Notes: a model not told the origin generated them from the sequence alone. DNA of 33,171 nucleotides from Welwitschia mirabilis (GCA_051453625.1 JBOZIK010000001.1:194605397-194638567); one strand, 5' to 3'; shown: positions 19,080 to 30,826, counted from the stretch's first letter. Made by a program: numbers and translations.

Positions 19080-19720
19080 CCACCTCATCATCACCATCGA
19101 ATTATTTTTTTAAATAAAATTGGGGTTTTGCACCCCTCCAGAAAGATACAATGACACTATGAAAATCAAAATTTTAAAGTTGAAAATACGGGTTTCTATC
19201 CCCGTTTGAAACTTCTCATGAAAACCCGTAGTTGCCGTTTGATCTTTTTTTAAAAAAAAGCTACGTTAACCAAATAGTTATATTTTTTAATCATGTCTAA
19301 AATCTGCCATGACTTTTTTTATATTATTTTCTCCGAGAGGTATCACAACCCTTAAAACTTTCACAATGTGGTGTGATAAGGCCCAAAAAAATTTGTCCTT
19401 TTTGCGATGGCAACATCAGATTGGCTCCTTCTTTGTCGCCGCTCTCACTGGCAAAATTTTGAAGTCCATGATAGTCTTCTACGCTACCTTCATCTCTGCA
19501 GCCAATAATTTTGATGGCCTTTTGCATAGAATCTCTTCAATAAGTTTTTGCAATAATATGTGGTGATAGGGTGCTGACTTAATGTGTATGAAGATGAATT
19601 TGAAATATTAATGACGTCCATTATTTTTGAATGGAAAACTATGGATGGAGGACATGTATAAATAAGCTTTGTAGCTAGGGTTAACTCACAGATGTACCTT
19701 AGCAATTTCCTCTGTTAACT
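19080..19720. mobile_element. Unidentified block inserted between copia integrase and RT
   Basis: Copia similarity breaks between the integrase tail (minus, ends about 19722) and the RT entry (about 18560 and leftward). The intervening DNA differs in composition. It has a stem-like pair (ATACGGGTTTCTATCCCCG and GAAAACCCGTAG), an inverted TTTTTTTAAAAAAAAGC tract, an 85-codon plus frame (19309-19566) without known motifs, and a TATAAATAAG box at 19657-19666 (+). It could be a solo LTR, a TRIM or another non-autonomous insertion. Exact borders and target duplication were not found. Confidence 0.4.
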
Positions 19721-19721
19721 G

Positions 19722-20560
19722 TCATTGTATGCATGCAAGCTTAAGTTGTGCATGCGAAGACTTCATTCCCGTATGTATGGTGGCTGAAAATAAAGTAAAC
19801 TTTTGCATGCACTTCATTTTTTTCGCATGCCACTTCTGCATGTGTGCATGTACGTGGTTTCTACTAAAATCATTATTTAAAAATTCTTCTTTTAACTTCG
19901 CTTCTTTTCCACCATGCATGTACATAATGGCTTCATTAAATGTCACATCAACACTAATGTGCCGCATGTTGGTCTTTACATTAAGGCAATAATAACCCTT
20001 CATCATAATAGAATAACCAGAAAAACATGCACTTTATAACTTGATCACTTAGCTTGCTAGCATGCTTTTTTTAGGGAATATGAACCCAACACACATTCAA
20101 AAACTCACAAATGTGCAGCTAACATGGGGTGAACACAGAGAAATTTATAAGGTGTCTTATTTCCATTGACCAAGGATGACTACTCTGTTTTACTATTGAA
20201 GGTAACCCTGCTTGTTTTGCTTGTGGATGCCTAACCTCCTAAAAAACAAAATTCAAATCAAACTATCCTCTATTATCTATTTGAATACACTTTAGCTTCA
20301 TATTAAACTCATGTTTAACCATCTATATTCACTTCTTCAATTGGCCAAACATCTAGGATTTTCACTATAGCAAATAAATCCAAGTGAAATGGGAGAAATC
20401 GTCAATGATCATAAATAACCATTAACTTCCTTTAATAGATCATGTATCCATTGGCCTAAGTAAATTAATACACACTAGTTTTAGAGAACATTGGCATTGA
20501 AACTCTTTCCTTGGATGTGAATCTTTATGTTGCTTTAAGGTAACACACACCTCGCATATA
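19722..20560 (-). pseudogene. Copia integrase, broken
   Basis: On the minus strand the zinc-binding region appears near 20560-20500 (CEVCVTLKQHK then HPRKEF, matching family C-x-x-C-x-x-G/A-K-Q-x-R-x-P-F). The core is heavily decayed, with no full D-D-E triad readable. The C-terminal block at 20006-19940 (MMKGYYCLNVKTNMRHISVD then VTFNEA) matches the family's K-G-Y-R-C-Y-D-P ... V-T-M-D-V-T-F-N-E closely. The tail to 19729 is rich in Met, His and Lys because of a run of GCATG motifs. Confidence 0.75.
19731..19920. repeat. Cluster of GCATGC-type motifs
   Basis: Seven GCATG/CATGC motifs fall in 190 bp (19731, 19751, 19805, 19825, about 19838, about 19846 and 19913). CATGCA is the RY element bound by plant B3 factors of the ABI3/FUS3/LEC2 group; GCATGC is its palindromic form. 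Whether it is functional here is unknown. Confidence 0.6.
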
Positions 20561-20742
20561 GGTGTAGAAGGTGCAATCAACTTAGGCATTCAATTCACAT
20601 TACCTTGTTTACTTATGAACTAGGGAGAACCAACATTCACATGGCCAAATCTCTCATGTTACAACTAGACATCTTCTTTCTTCAGTACAATGAGTGCCTT
20701 CTTATTAGGATCCTCATTTAATAGGAATAATTTATTGCTTGT

Positions 20743-22043
20743 TCATGGAACTAACACTATCTTCATATTGCCCTCAAATATCTTGCACTCTGAGTTTGAG
20801 AAAATGGTAGAAAGCCCATTTTTTGTTAATTGACTAATAGATGACAAAGAATATGATGATCTTAACATATATAGTACATCCTGAATAATAATTTCACCAT
20901 TGTGGAAAGTCTTCATTGCAACTAAACCAATTTGTGTGACACACATAGATTTTCCATCACTGGTGTGAATGGGAAAATCCTTGTAAGGTTTAAACTATTA
21001 AAATAGATTGAATCACTAGTCGTGTGGTGAGAACAACTTGAATCAACAACCCATGTCTTGGTATTTAGGTGGCCATTCACAATAATAATAGAATTGATCG
21101 TTAATGAAGTCTTGTGAAATGACCTAAGTGTATTCTTGTGACCTTTATAAGAATAACAATTTTGAGGTAGATGTCCTTCCTTTTTACATTTGAAATACAT
21201 AATGACTTTCTTATTATCATGCCCTTTAAACTTATCATAATGGCCTTTATTTCTAGAATCACATCCTCCTGATGACCTCATCTACCATGACCACAAAATC
21301 CATCATAACCTCTACCTTTCCTTTTGATCAAACAAGAAGGCTCATAGAATATCTTCAATGTAGCATAAGCATCTTTGAGTGAATTCTCATACTTAAAAAG
21401 CCTTGTCTTGAAGTTACACAAGGATCCGATTAGCTCCACCATCTATGAGAGTTAAATTTCTTTGTTTACTCTATCAGAATCACCAAGGGATTAAATCTTT
21501 TTGAAAGAAAACAAAGGTATTTTTCTTGTGATTATGTCTCGATTTTTAATGCCCTTTTCAAGGCTATATAGGTTGTTGAACATCTTCTAAAACCTTTTAT
21601 TAGATGGATTAAATGTTTTCTACTTCATCATTCAAATATTTTCATAGGCCCGCTTAGCTTAGTGTAACCCAGAAACCTAGAATGTTATGGAGCCTTTAAA
21701 CTCTAGCTCCAATGTCTTCCACATAAGCTTTTAATAAAAGAAGTTCACAATCTTAGTTATAATATTCTCAGTAACTATATCAAGCAGTATCTATTTGGTT
21801 ACAGAATCCTTCTTTCTATTATCCTTAATATCTTTCATTTTATTTGGCTAAAGGATAATAAACCTCACTCGGCTAAGCTCATCATTAAACCCATCATCAA
21901 TGATTTTAAAAACATCTTGAATAATCAAAACATTGCAAATTTGAAACTACTAGTAAGAAAAATTAGTGGATGAACTAAGAGTAAGTATCTTCAATCCATT
22001 CTAAATCAAATCAGTGATTCTTGTAGACTATCTTTAGATTATT
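20743..22043 (-). pseudogene. Copia gag, zinc knuckle and protease, broken
   Basis: On the minus strand, gag (UBN2-like) is interrupted but readable from about 22000. The open frame 21281-20922 carries a near-intact zinc knuckle FKCKKEGHLPQNC (first Cys replaced by Tyr) at about 21196-21152, and the protease signature WVVDSSCSHHTT at about 21054-21019 (family D-S-G-C/A; Gly is Ser here). The frame at 20946-20743 follows with IIIQDVLYMLRSSYSLSSIS and QLTKNG, matching the protease-to-integrase segment D-V-L-Y-V-P-x-L-x-x-N-L-L-S-V-x-Q-L. Order and spacing fit copia. Confidence 0.85.
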
Positions 22044-22056
22044 CTTTCATACCAAA

Positions 22057-22405
22057 TGAGAAAAGTATGGTAACCAATAGAGGTTCCAAGAGAAATGAAG
22101 ATACAAAAGGATAAAAAAGAAAGAGAAAATAGAAGATGCTTTGCTATGGAAAAAAATAGCTTTTTCACCTAATTCTATAGTCCACCATGACATTTGCCTT
22201 TATAAATCTTCAACTAAATGTCTAACAACCACATAATAAAAATACATAACATGNNNNNNNNNNNNNNATGAAACTACTACTACTAAATAATTTAAATAAA
22301 GATAGCAATCATGTTGAAACAAATACACACTGAACTAAATACATGCAATCACTAAGCTAAAACTATCATTTTAATTGACACAAGAAGAAACCTTAAATAT
22401 CAACA
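22057..22405 (-). repeat. 5' LTR of minus-strand copia
   Basis: On the minus strand it starts TGTTGATATTTAAGG at 22405 and ends CTCA at about 22057, just before the degenerate primer binding site TTTGGTATGAAAG (initiator-Met tRNA type, TGGTATCAGAG). It contains a 14-N gap at 22254-22267. About 349 bp. Confidence 0.75.
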
Positions 22406-22899
22406 AAGCATCAAAGCATGGATCTGTGAAAATTCATTTTAGATTTGTAAATGGGATAATGTTTCTATCTAGGGCTATTTTATCTACTTGTTGCATTTTT
22501 TTTTATAGAGAGGATAGGTTTACTATTATGTACAAAATTGATGGAACCTCTTTATGTGTTACAAAATTAATAAGTACTTGAAATCATGTAAATGAAAATT
22601 ACTGAGTCTGAACTCATTTTTATCTAAGTACCTCCATTATCTTACATAATCTTTTAAACTATTTAAATTTTATTTTTTGTAATGTAAAAATCATAACTTT
22701 ATTGGTACCATTGACATTTCATAGCGTTGCTATAATTCTATTATTTTCCATTATTGCCTAAATTATATATTCCCTATTTTAATAAAATTTATAATTTGGG
22801 TAAGTAATATACTAGAAAAAAATTTTTGTTTACACTAAATTTATTATGTCCATCACATAGAGGAACAAAAGCATTCTAGAAATCCAAGTGTTTGACTAT
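22406..22899. other. AT-rich spacer, possibly the rest of the plus-strand copia LTR
   Basis: A 68-codon plus frame at 22375-22581 overlaps the LTR edge and shows no motif. If the minus-strand copia inserted in the plus-strand copia LTR, the severed LTR end should begin at 22406 (AAGCATC). No second copy is in the window to test this. Confidence 0.35.
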
Positions 22900-25800
22900 A
22901 ATTTCTTATATGATTTTATTCCCTCACATGAACCAAATTGAAATGAAATCATCCATCATCAATTTATCATGAAGTTTCAAGATTTAGATTCTAAAGATCC
23001 TTAGGAATAATGGAGAGAATTTGAAGCCTTAATTTTGACTATTGGGGATCCTAGTAAGGTAATTATGATGAAAGTTTTCCTTTTCTCCTTAAAGAAAAAA
23101 GCAAAATCTTAGTTGTACAATCTTAAAATATGCTCCATTGAATTATGGAAAGACTTCACATGAGAATTTTTAAAAATTTACTTTCCAATACATATGGAAA
23201 ATGAACTTGAAAAATACATTATCAACTTTTAAGAATAAAATAAAAAATCTTTTTATATTACCTTTGAACACTCTAAGAGTTTAATGATAGATTCATAACA
23301 TCACTAAGAAATATTTCAAGGAATTACTAACTAAATAGGTGAATGATGTTCATGCTAAGAAATTTTTCTGAAGATAATAAACATCCAACCAACATCAAAG
23401 TATATCACTAGAGGACATTTTCAAATATTTGATAGAAACACAATTGGTCATCAACATTAGATAAATCAAGAAAAACAATCATACTTAACAAATTCTCTAA
23501 TATTTAGAACATGAACCACAACTCATTTATTGATCACCCTTAATGAAGAGAAAAAGAACAAAACTCCAAGCTAACTTTCCTTCAACCTAATAACCATTGT
23601 TAAATGACAAACGAAGACTAAGAAAGTTAATACCATCTAACTTAGGATTTGTACCTAGATAAATTAACATGTTTAGCCATCCAAAGATAGCCCTTCTATA
23701 TCTATACCTTTACTTAAAACCACATTTGAAGTTGATGCAAACAATGGAAATATCCAAACATGAATAACTATAAAAAGCCCTATTTCCCAAATTTTTTTTA
23801 CTGTCATGAAAAAGATAGCTTAAAGAAAACTACATAAAAATCTTCAATGAGGTGAAAATAAGTATTTCACTCATAAATGCTATCAAATAGGTATCATCAT
23901 ATGTTAACTTCCTCAAGGAAAAATTAATGTTAAGAAAAAATGATTTTCTAGCCCAAAAAACTTTCATAAAAATTTAGAGATCCTAGTTTCCCCACAATTT
24001 CATGTATCATGGGTGAGAAGAGAATAGAGAAAGACTTACTTAATTTACGAGTAGTGTAAATGTAATTCCCTAGTCCCTATGTACAGAACTTGAATGGAAA
24101 GGACTAAAAAACATGAAGATAATTCCATAACTTACTAATCAGTCAATTAAGATTCCCAAGGGTATAGCAGAAGATATTTTGGTATAAGAAGAGAAATTTT
24201 ACTACCCAATGGACTTTATTATATTAGAGATGGAAGCCAACTTAAGAGAATTTCCTATTATCTTAGGAAGATCATTTCTAGCCATTACAAACTTACTACT
24301 TAACTATAGAAATGGGGTAGTAAAAATGCCCTTTTAAAACATGAATACAAAATTGGAAATTTTTAACATCACACAAGAGAATCTCATGGATGACATAGAG
24401 GATGTAGACCTCATTAAAATAGAGGAAGATAAAGTTCTTGAATCTTTATCTTTCTTATAAAAGCATCCACTATCTGAACCTAATAAAGAACCAGTACTCG
24501 TAATTTAAAAAAACCCCTACTACTAACACAAATCATTAAAAAAACATGTTTGAACCCTTTCCATGTGTACCAAAAAGATAACCATCTAATAAAGAATGCA
24601 CCATTATTATCGAGCTTAAATCTCTTCTAGAGAATCTAAAATATGCATTTCTAAGGAGTAACCAATATACCTTATTATAGTATCTGCTAAGTTATCTACC
24701 TCATAAGAAAAAGCCATAGGAGGCTAAAATAACATACAATGCTGTAAGAGGAACTATCTTTGACTTAAGATAAATTGATTCAACTATATGTATGCATAGA
24801 ATTCATTTGAAAGGAAATGTCAAGCCTAGTAGAGACCATCAATGCAAACTTAATCTTTACATAAAAGAAGTAGTAATGAATGAGGTGCTTAAATTACTAG
24901 TTATTTATTTAATATCTAATAGTTAGTGTGAACTTGACAAAAACTATTCCCAAGAAAGTTGGAATTATAGTTATTGAAAAAAATGAATAATGAATTAATC
25001 CCAACTAGAATGAAATTAGAATTGATGGTATGTATTGGCTATAAGAAAATAAACATAATAACCCTTACATATCACTTCCCAAAGTTCTTTATTAATTAGA
25101 TATTAGAAATATTAGTAAGCTATGAATAACATTATTTCCTATTGAATATGTCAGATCTAATTAAATTACCATTTTTTCTAAAGACCACAAAAATACTACT
25201 TTGACATGTTCATTTGGAACCTTTGAATATAAAAGACTTTATTTTGATTTTATAAAACTCTAATTACATTCAAATGATGCATAATGGATATTTCCTTCTG
25301 ATATGTTAGAAAACTTTTTCAAAGCTTTCGTGGATGGTTTTTATATTTTTGGTAAAATTTTTAATCCTACTTCATCACTTAGAGTTAACATTTATACATT
25401 GTAAGAAGAAAAATCTTATTATTAATTTAGATAAGTATAATTTCATGGATATAAATGGTATATTCTTGGGATGTGTAATTTTTAATAATTTGATAAAAAT
25501 GGACCTTGTTAAAGTTTAACTTATCTTTCATCTTTTCCCTTTTAGAAATGTTAATGATGTTAGATCTTTCTTGGATAGTTTGATTGTTATAGACAATTTA
25601 TCCAAGAATTATTTAAAGTTTTCAAACCCTTGAGTAATCTTTAAAGATATATCATTTAATTAGACACCTCAATGTAATAATGCATTTAAAAAATTAAAAC
25701 ATCTACCAACTACATCTCTTATCTTACAATCAATTAACTAGTCTTTTTCCTTTGAGCTCTTATGTAATGCAAGTAACTATAATATAGGAGCTAGTATAAT

Positions 25801-25920
25801 GTCCCATTTTAATATTTTCAGATTACTTTGCATAAAAAGAAACATTTAAAATAACATTCCAGCGTTCATAGAAATAACAAGGAATAATTTAAAGAGACTA
25901 AGGCTTTTATTATTAATAGC
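22900..25920 (+). pseudogene. Ty3/gypsy retrotransposon relic, Athila/Tat-like
   Basis: A decayed gag-pol. The gag block at about 23060-23190 reads FLFSLKKKAKS*LYNLK then W-K-D-F-x-x-E-F-L-K-x-Y-F-P, the retrotransposon gag signature. The RT entry at about 24785-24900 reads ICMHRIHLKGNVKPSRDHQ and KEVVMNEVLKLL, the form typical of Athila/Tat elements (C-x-H-R-I-x-L-E-x-x-A-K-P). Later come IFLGCVIFNN near 25460 and NVNDVRSFLDS near 25540 (family V-R-S-F-L-G-H), then FELLCNASNYNIGA near 25750-25790, the first RNase H Asp region. Integrase, LTRs and primer site are absent; similarity ends near 25920 at another element. Frame breaks are frequent. Confidence 0.8.
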
Positions 25921-25956
25921 AACAAATGACATTCTACATCATGAGCAAACAACCTT

Positions 25957-26211
25957 GGACTAGTGGTTATAGGTAAAGATGTGGACTAAGAACCTTAGTT
26001 CCGCTCTTGGGATCCTTGAGGATTAGCCAAGGTTATCATCAGTTACATCCACCTAGTATATCCACCCCACTTAACACCATAAGCTTATATTACATAACGA
26101 AGGGACACATCTTTACATATTTGAGTCACATCCATTCACATCTCTTGTTAACCACACTTTATTAGCACTTAATACATATCATTATTCAATTAATGATTTT
26201 AGAACCTTACA
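25957..26211 (-). repeat. 3' LTR of the minus-strand gypsy
   Basis: On the minus strand a polypurine tract AAGAGGAAGGGAA (26224-26212) is followed by TGTAAGGTTCTAAAATC, the expected start of a gypsy LTR. The far edge is uncertain; a possible CA end lies at 25957. No matching 5' LTR was found on the right side, so the pair is broken. Confidence 0.6.
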
Positions 26212-26399
26212 TTCCCTTCCTCTTAGGAATCCTACTTGTCCTCAAATATAGTATCTTTTCGATTTGCATCATTTTTGAAGCCATGCTCCTCCAAATTATT
26301 TCTTGTATGATCTATAAGACATAACAGAAAAAATGAGATATTATTCAATTACAAATACAATGATAATACAACCCAAAAATGGTATATCAGGATTTATTA

Positions 26400-27743
26400 A
26401 AAAGTCTGGGAAAGGTATCCTATATGTACTCTATGTTTTCCCATATTTGCTGATTACAATGGGTCCCTTCAATAAGTACTTCATTTATACTTTTATTTCT
26501 TAGTTGCCTAGATTTAGTACTTAGGACTTTTTCTAGTTGAACTACAAAAGTCAAATTGGGTTTGAGCATGATATGTTGTCAATTCAAGGTGTAGTTTTTG
26601 CTTTTATCTTCATGGTATGGTTTCATAGTGCTCACATGAAAAACTAGATGTATTTGGGACATTTAAGGAGAAACTTCTAGTTTGAATGCTAGATCCCCAA
26701 TATTTTCAATAATCTTGAAAGGACCCTAGAATAGTGATGCTAATTTTCTATACTTTCCCATTTTCAAGGAGTTTTTTTCTAGCTTGATTCGCAATAGTAC
26801 TTGTTCTTCTATCTAGAAAATGCAGATGTGATGATTCTGATCATAAAATTTCTTATATTGATCTTGTGGTGCCTGTAGCTGTATTTTTATTTTATTGATT
26901 ACTTCTTCCATTATCTTTAATTCTGAAGGTGCTGTCTTTTCTGATCTCTATGAAGGATCTAACTATGTGATAAGTGTAGAATAGTTTTTGCCATACATTG
27001 CTTCAAATGGTAAACAATGGATGAAAGTCTAGAATGTCTAGTTATAAGCAAATTCTGCTAGATGTAGGTAGTTCTCCCATTTTTTGGGCCTTTTTGTCAC
27101 ATAACATCTTAGAATGTATTCTAATATATGATTTATTCTTTCTATTTGATCATCTATTTCTAGCTGATAAGCAATACTGAAATTAAGCTTGGTACCCAAG
27201 TGATGAAAGAAGCTTGGCTAAACTTGAGACAATAACTTTAGATCTTAATCTGATACTATGACCTGAGGTGCATCATGTAATCTAAAAACTTCTTATACAA
27301 AATGAAGGACTAGTTATTTTGCTATATTAGTACTTCAGACTATAATAAAACGAGCCATCTTGATTAAATTGTTTACATAAATAAAAATTGCAACATGCTA
27401 TTTATTAATGAGGGGTAACCCGATGATAAAATCCATAGATATCTCTTTCCATTTCCATTATGGTATTCCCAAAGGTTGAAGGAGTTCAATGGACTTTTCT
27501 TGATTGATTTTCATATGCTGGCATATAAGACACTTGCAGATGTATTCCTTTAAATCTACTTTCATTCTAAGCCAAAAGTAGGATTTCTCGAAGTGGTGGT
27601 ATTTTCTAACAAATCCTAGATGTCCTACATAAGGAATTTCATGTAGTTCAGACATTAGTTTTCTTTTTCATGTGCCTTGTGGAATGCACAATTATCTTCT
27701 TTTCAGAAGGAATCCATCTCGTAAGATCATGTATGTGTCCACT
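26400..27743 (-). pseudogene. Gypsy integrase with chromodomain-like tail, broken
   Basis: On the minus strand: the H2C2 zinc finger at 27655-27458 (HEIPYVGHLGFVRKYHHFEK then CKCLICQHMK), intact. The core follows with SMDFIIGLPL (first Asp), VSD*DLKLLS (second Asp), and DDQIERINHILE with the catalytic Glu. Next are AEFAYN*TF, PFEAMYGKNYSTL, GPFKIIENIGDLAFKLE, VFHVSTMKPYHED, and a C-terminal block KSINEVLIEG...QIWENIEYI*DTFP resembling the chromodomain-type tail of plant chromoviruses, which steers integration to heterochromatin. Several stops (TAG/TAA) interrupt an otherwise well-kept frame. Sequence toward RNase H is lost in a 199-N gap. Confidence 0.88.
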
Positions 27744-27942
27744 NNNNNNNNNNNNNNNNNNNNNNNNNNNNNNNNNNNNNNNNNNNNNNNNNNNNNNNNN
27801 NNNNNNNNNNNNNNNNNNNNNNNNNNNNNNNNNNNNNNNNNNNNNNNNNNNNNNNNNNNNNNNNNNNNNNNNNNNNNNNNNNNNNNNNNNNNNNNNNNNN
27901 NNNNNNNNNNNNNNNNNNNNNNNNNNNNNNNNNNNNNNNNNN
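27744..27942. other. Assembly gap (199 N)
   Basis: Unresolved bases within the minus-strand gypsy, between RNase H and integrase. Open frames running through it are artefacts. Confidence 0.95.
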
Positions 27943-28019
27943 TTTTCTCTATCTCATATTTAAAAGGTGTTATTTCCAAAAATACTCCAAGCTTTTATAA
28001 TTTGATTTGAGGAGAAATT

Positions 28020-29200
28020 TTCTTCCCACAAGATCATGGCTCCAAACTTCTAAGGCATGCACTATGGCCAACAGTTCTAAGTTATGTACGGGATAGTTCT
28101 TCTCATGCTGATTTAGTTTCCATAATTCATATGCAATCACCTGATTATCTTGGTTGAGTACGACTCCTATTCCTTAAGTAGAAGCATCTATGATGACTGT
28201 AAATTATTTGTTTATGTTCATAATCTTAAGGACCCGTGTTGTTATAAGTAGCAACTTCAATCTAAGAAATGCCTCCTTGCATTTGTCATCAAAGTGGAAT
28301 GTATTTGTTGTTTTGGTCAAGTCTGTTAATGGTGCTATAATTTAAGAAAATCATTAAACAAATTTCAAGTAGAAGCTAGCCAATTCTAAGAAACTTCATA
28401 CTTGAGTGGCATCTTTTAATTCTAGCCATTCCTTTATGACTTGTACTTTAGTTGGATCTATTGTAATTTCTTTATTAGAGATGATATGTCTCAGATAACT
28501 GATTTCTATCTAAAAGAATTTGCATTTACTTAATTTTGCCTTGAATTTATGCTTGGATAGAGCATGTAGATTTTTTTTCAAATGTGTAAAATGGTCATTC
28601 TAGTTTTTAAAATATATTAGGATATCATCTAAAAAGACAACCACAAATTTATCCAAGTCTGGCTAAAAAACATCATTCATTAAACTCATAAAAGTGATTA
28701 GGACATTTGTCAAATCAAAAGGCATTACTACAAATTTGTAATATCCACATCTTATTCTGAAAGTAGTCTTGTAGATGTCTTCATCCTTAATACAGATCTG
28801 ATGGTATCCAGATTTTAAATTTATCTTTGAAAAGTACTTGGTTCCCTGCAGTTGATTGGATCATCAATCTGTGGTAGTGGGTATCTGTTATTGATGGTTA
28901 CTTTATTGAGTTGTCTGTAGTTGATGCAAAACCATAAGATACCATCCTTTTTCTTAACAAATAATACTGTTGCCCCTCATCATGATACACTAGGGTAAAT
29001 CTTTTCTTCTAATAATAGCTATTCAATCTGTAACTTCGATTCTCTTAGTTTTATTATTGAGAAATGATAAGGTGTTCTAGCTATTGGCTATGCTCTAGGA
29101 ATTATGTCGATTGCATGCCGTACTTTTCTATTGGATGATGGCATTTTTGAATTCTCAAATACATCTGAGAATTTCTTTAGTTCTTTTGGTATAGAAGGAT
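28020..29200 (-). pseudogene. Gypsy reverse transcriptase and RNase H, broken
   Basis: On the minus strand the RT reads [20 protein letters not shown] and [18 protein letters not shown] (about 28976-28860), textbook gypsy RT blocks. The catalytic loop KFVVVFLDDI is intact at 28650-28621, so both active-site Asp residues remain. Further left the thumb and RNase H blocks are recognisable but shifted between frames. The RNase H domain ends in the gap at 27942. Position between protease and integrase follows the standard gypsy order. Confidence 0.85.
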
Positions 29201-29249
29201 TTTTTTTTATGATCTTCTACCTATACTAGAGTAATGAACACCTATTTAT

Positions 29250-30790
29250 TTTTAACGACTTTAGCAATTTGTTTGGATGATGTTAAAAATATTTCCCTAC
29301 TCTTCTCCTCCCCTTTAAATATTTATTCTCCAAACGAATGAGATAGTTGCAAGATTATTTGATAAAAGTTAATTCAAACAATATATCTAACTAATAAAGG
29401 GATTCCTATAATGGCATGGTATTCACTAATTTGAAAGACATAAGACTGATACCTAAACTGTAAGTCATGAATGGTAAAGTAATAAAAGCAGCAATCCCAT
29501 CTTATGTAAGAACACTACCCCCTTCAACTCCTATAGTGGACTTTTATTCCTTGAAAGGAGTGATATTTAATTTTTATAATAAACATGATGAAATAAAATT
29601 ATGTGATGCACCACTATCGACTTGAAATAAAATAGCAAAAGATGAAAATATGATCACATAATTCTAAGATGGATTTTTGATTATGAATCACACCTATTTG
29701 AGTGGTAGCATAGACTCTTTTAGATGGCATGGGTTGATTCTAAAAAGTTTGAGGCCAATTGTGCTGAGGAACATTTGATGGTTATGCTTTGAAAGGACAA
29801 TGCCTGATAATGTGGCCTCTGTTATGGCATTCATGACAAGTGATATTTGTTCTGTATGGCTTCCTTGCTAGTGGTATAGTTGAAGGAGGGTGTATATCTT
29901 CTTGATGTGATTGATCCATCCATCTATTCTCTTGTCCTTGGAGATAATGCCTTGTTTTCTAATATGCATCTTCTATCGACTTGATTTCCAAAGTGTAGAG
30001 AACACTTTAAAGTTTAAGTGATAAAGTTCCAATAAAACTATTACTTAGCTGCTTTTCTGAAAAATTCTTTTAGTAGTTAATAAGGCATTGAAATTTTGAC
30101 CAGTGTTCATCTAATGGACGTTTACCCAAGTGTAGGCATGGGAATTCCACCATTTGGTCTTCAATAAAATCTTTTGGAATGAACTTCCTTTTAAACTCTT
30201 CAATAAAAGTATCTTACGATATTCTGTGTGAATGTTTCTATTAACACCTAGACCACCATTCCTATGCAGTTTCTATAAGAAATGTAGCAGCATATATGCA
30301 TAATCTTTCTAAAGGTATATTTTGAAGTTTAAAATAGTTCTGCAATTTTGAGATCCATGATATGGATTTCTCACTTATTTCAACCTTGCCTTTATAAGTT
30401 TTTAAACATATCATCCTTGCAAGTTCTTCTTCTTCTCATTTTTCAATGTTAGAATGGTTGGCTCTATTTGTCAAGAAAGCTTGAAGATTGACCTTCATGT
30501 TGAATAACCTCATTTAAATATTTTGGAGGTTGATATCGGCTATAGGAGTATGCTTTTCTAATGTAGAAGTACTCCTTAAGATGCCCTCAGCTTAGATTCT
30601 ATATGTCTTTCTTCTAGATGAGAAATAAGGCTATTGAGACTACTGGCTAACTGTTCATTTTGTAAGAATATATTATCAATGTGGCCTTCTAGTGCATCGA
30701 TTCACTCATTGACCTTGTGTTTCATGATACGCTAGTAGGTTCGATGTCCTCCTAAACTCTTATGCCTTTGCCTTATTCTACAAGTGTTCT
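29250..30790 (-). pseudogene. Gypsy gag and protease region, broken
   Basis: On the minus strand the retrotransposon gag domain reads RISWDTFIEEFKRKFIPKDF, then QMVEFPCLHLGKRPLDEHWS and KFQCLINY (about 30220-30070). A perfect CCHC zinc knuckle, CHECHNRGHIIRHC, follows near 29835-29795. Protease should lie at about 29650-29300; its D-T/S-G-A motif is not readable but the spacing fits. The N-terminal region toward 30790 is charged and coiled-coil-like (REKE...). Interrupted by stops and shifts. Confidence 0.82.
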
Positions 30791-30826
30791 CTTTCTCTCC
30801 CTCTACTTTCTCCTTTGGTGGTGCTG

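Larger units (their letters stand above)
16640..22405 (-). mobile_element. Old, nearly full-length Ty1/copia retrotransposon, minus strand
   Basis: Read on the minus strand, all parts are in copia order: 5' LTR (22405-22057), primer binding site (TTTGGTATGAAAG, near 22056-22044), gag, zinc knuckle, protease, integrase, RT, RNase H, polypurine tract (about 17015-17000) and 3' LTR (16999 to about 16640). It is about 5.8 kb including a foreign block (19080-19720). The two LTRs are alignable but highly diverged, which points to great age. AAGCA occurs at 22406-22410 and at 16622-16626 and may be the target-site duplication, though the left LTR terminus is eroded. It interrupts the 3' LTR of the plus-strand copia. 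Confidence 0.8.

Noticed and set aside
19309-19566. Opposed 85- and 67-codon frames in the 19080-19720 block as real genes
   Set aside because: They overlap antisense, have no motif, and lie in a block that looks like a non-coding insertion.
27670-28010. Three open frames across the 27744-27942 gap
   Set aside because: More than half of each is N; the flanks belong to the minus-strand gypsy pol region.
22900-30790. Endogenous caulimovirus-type sequences instead of gypsy elements
   Set aside because: Gene order, integrase zinc finger and core, chromodomain-like tail and LTR/polypurine structure fit gypsy retrotransposons; no movement-protein-like or coat-type motif was seen.
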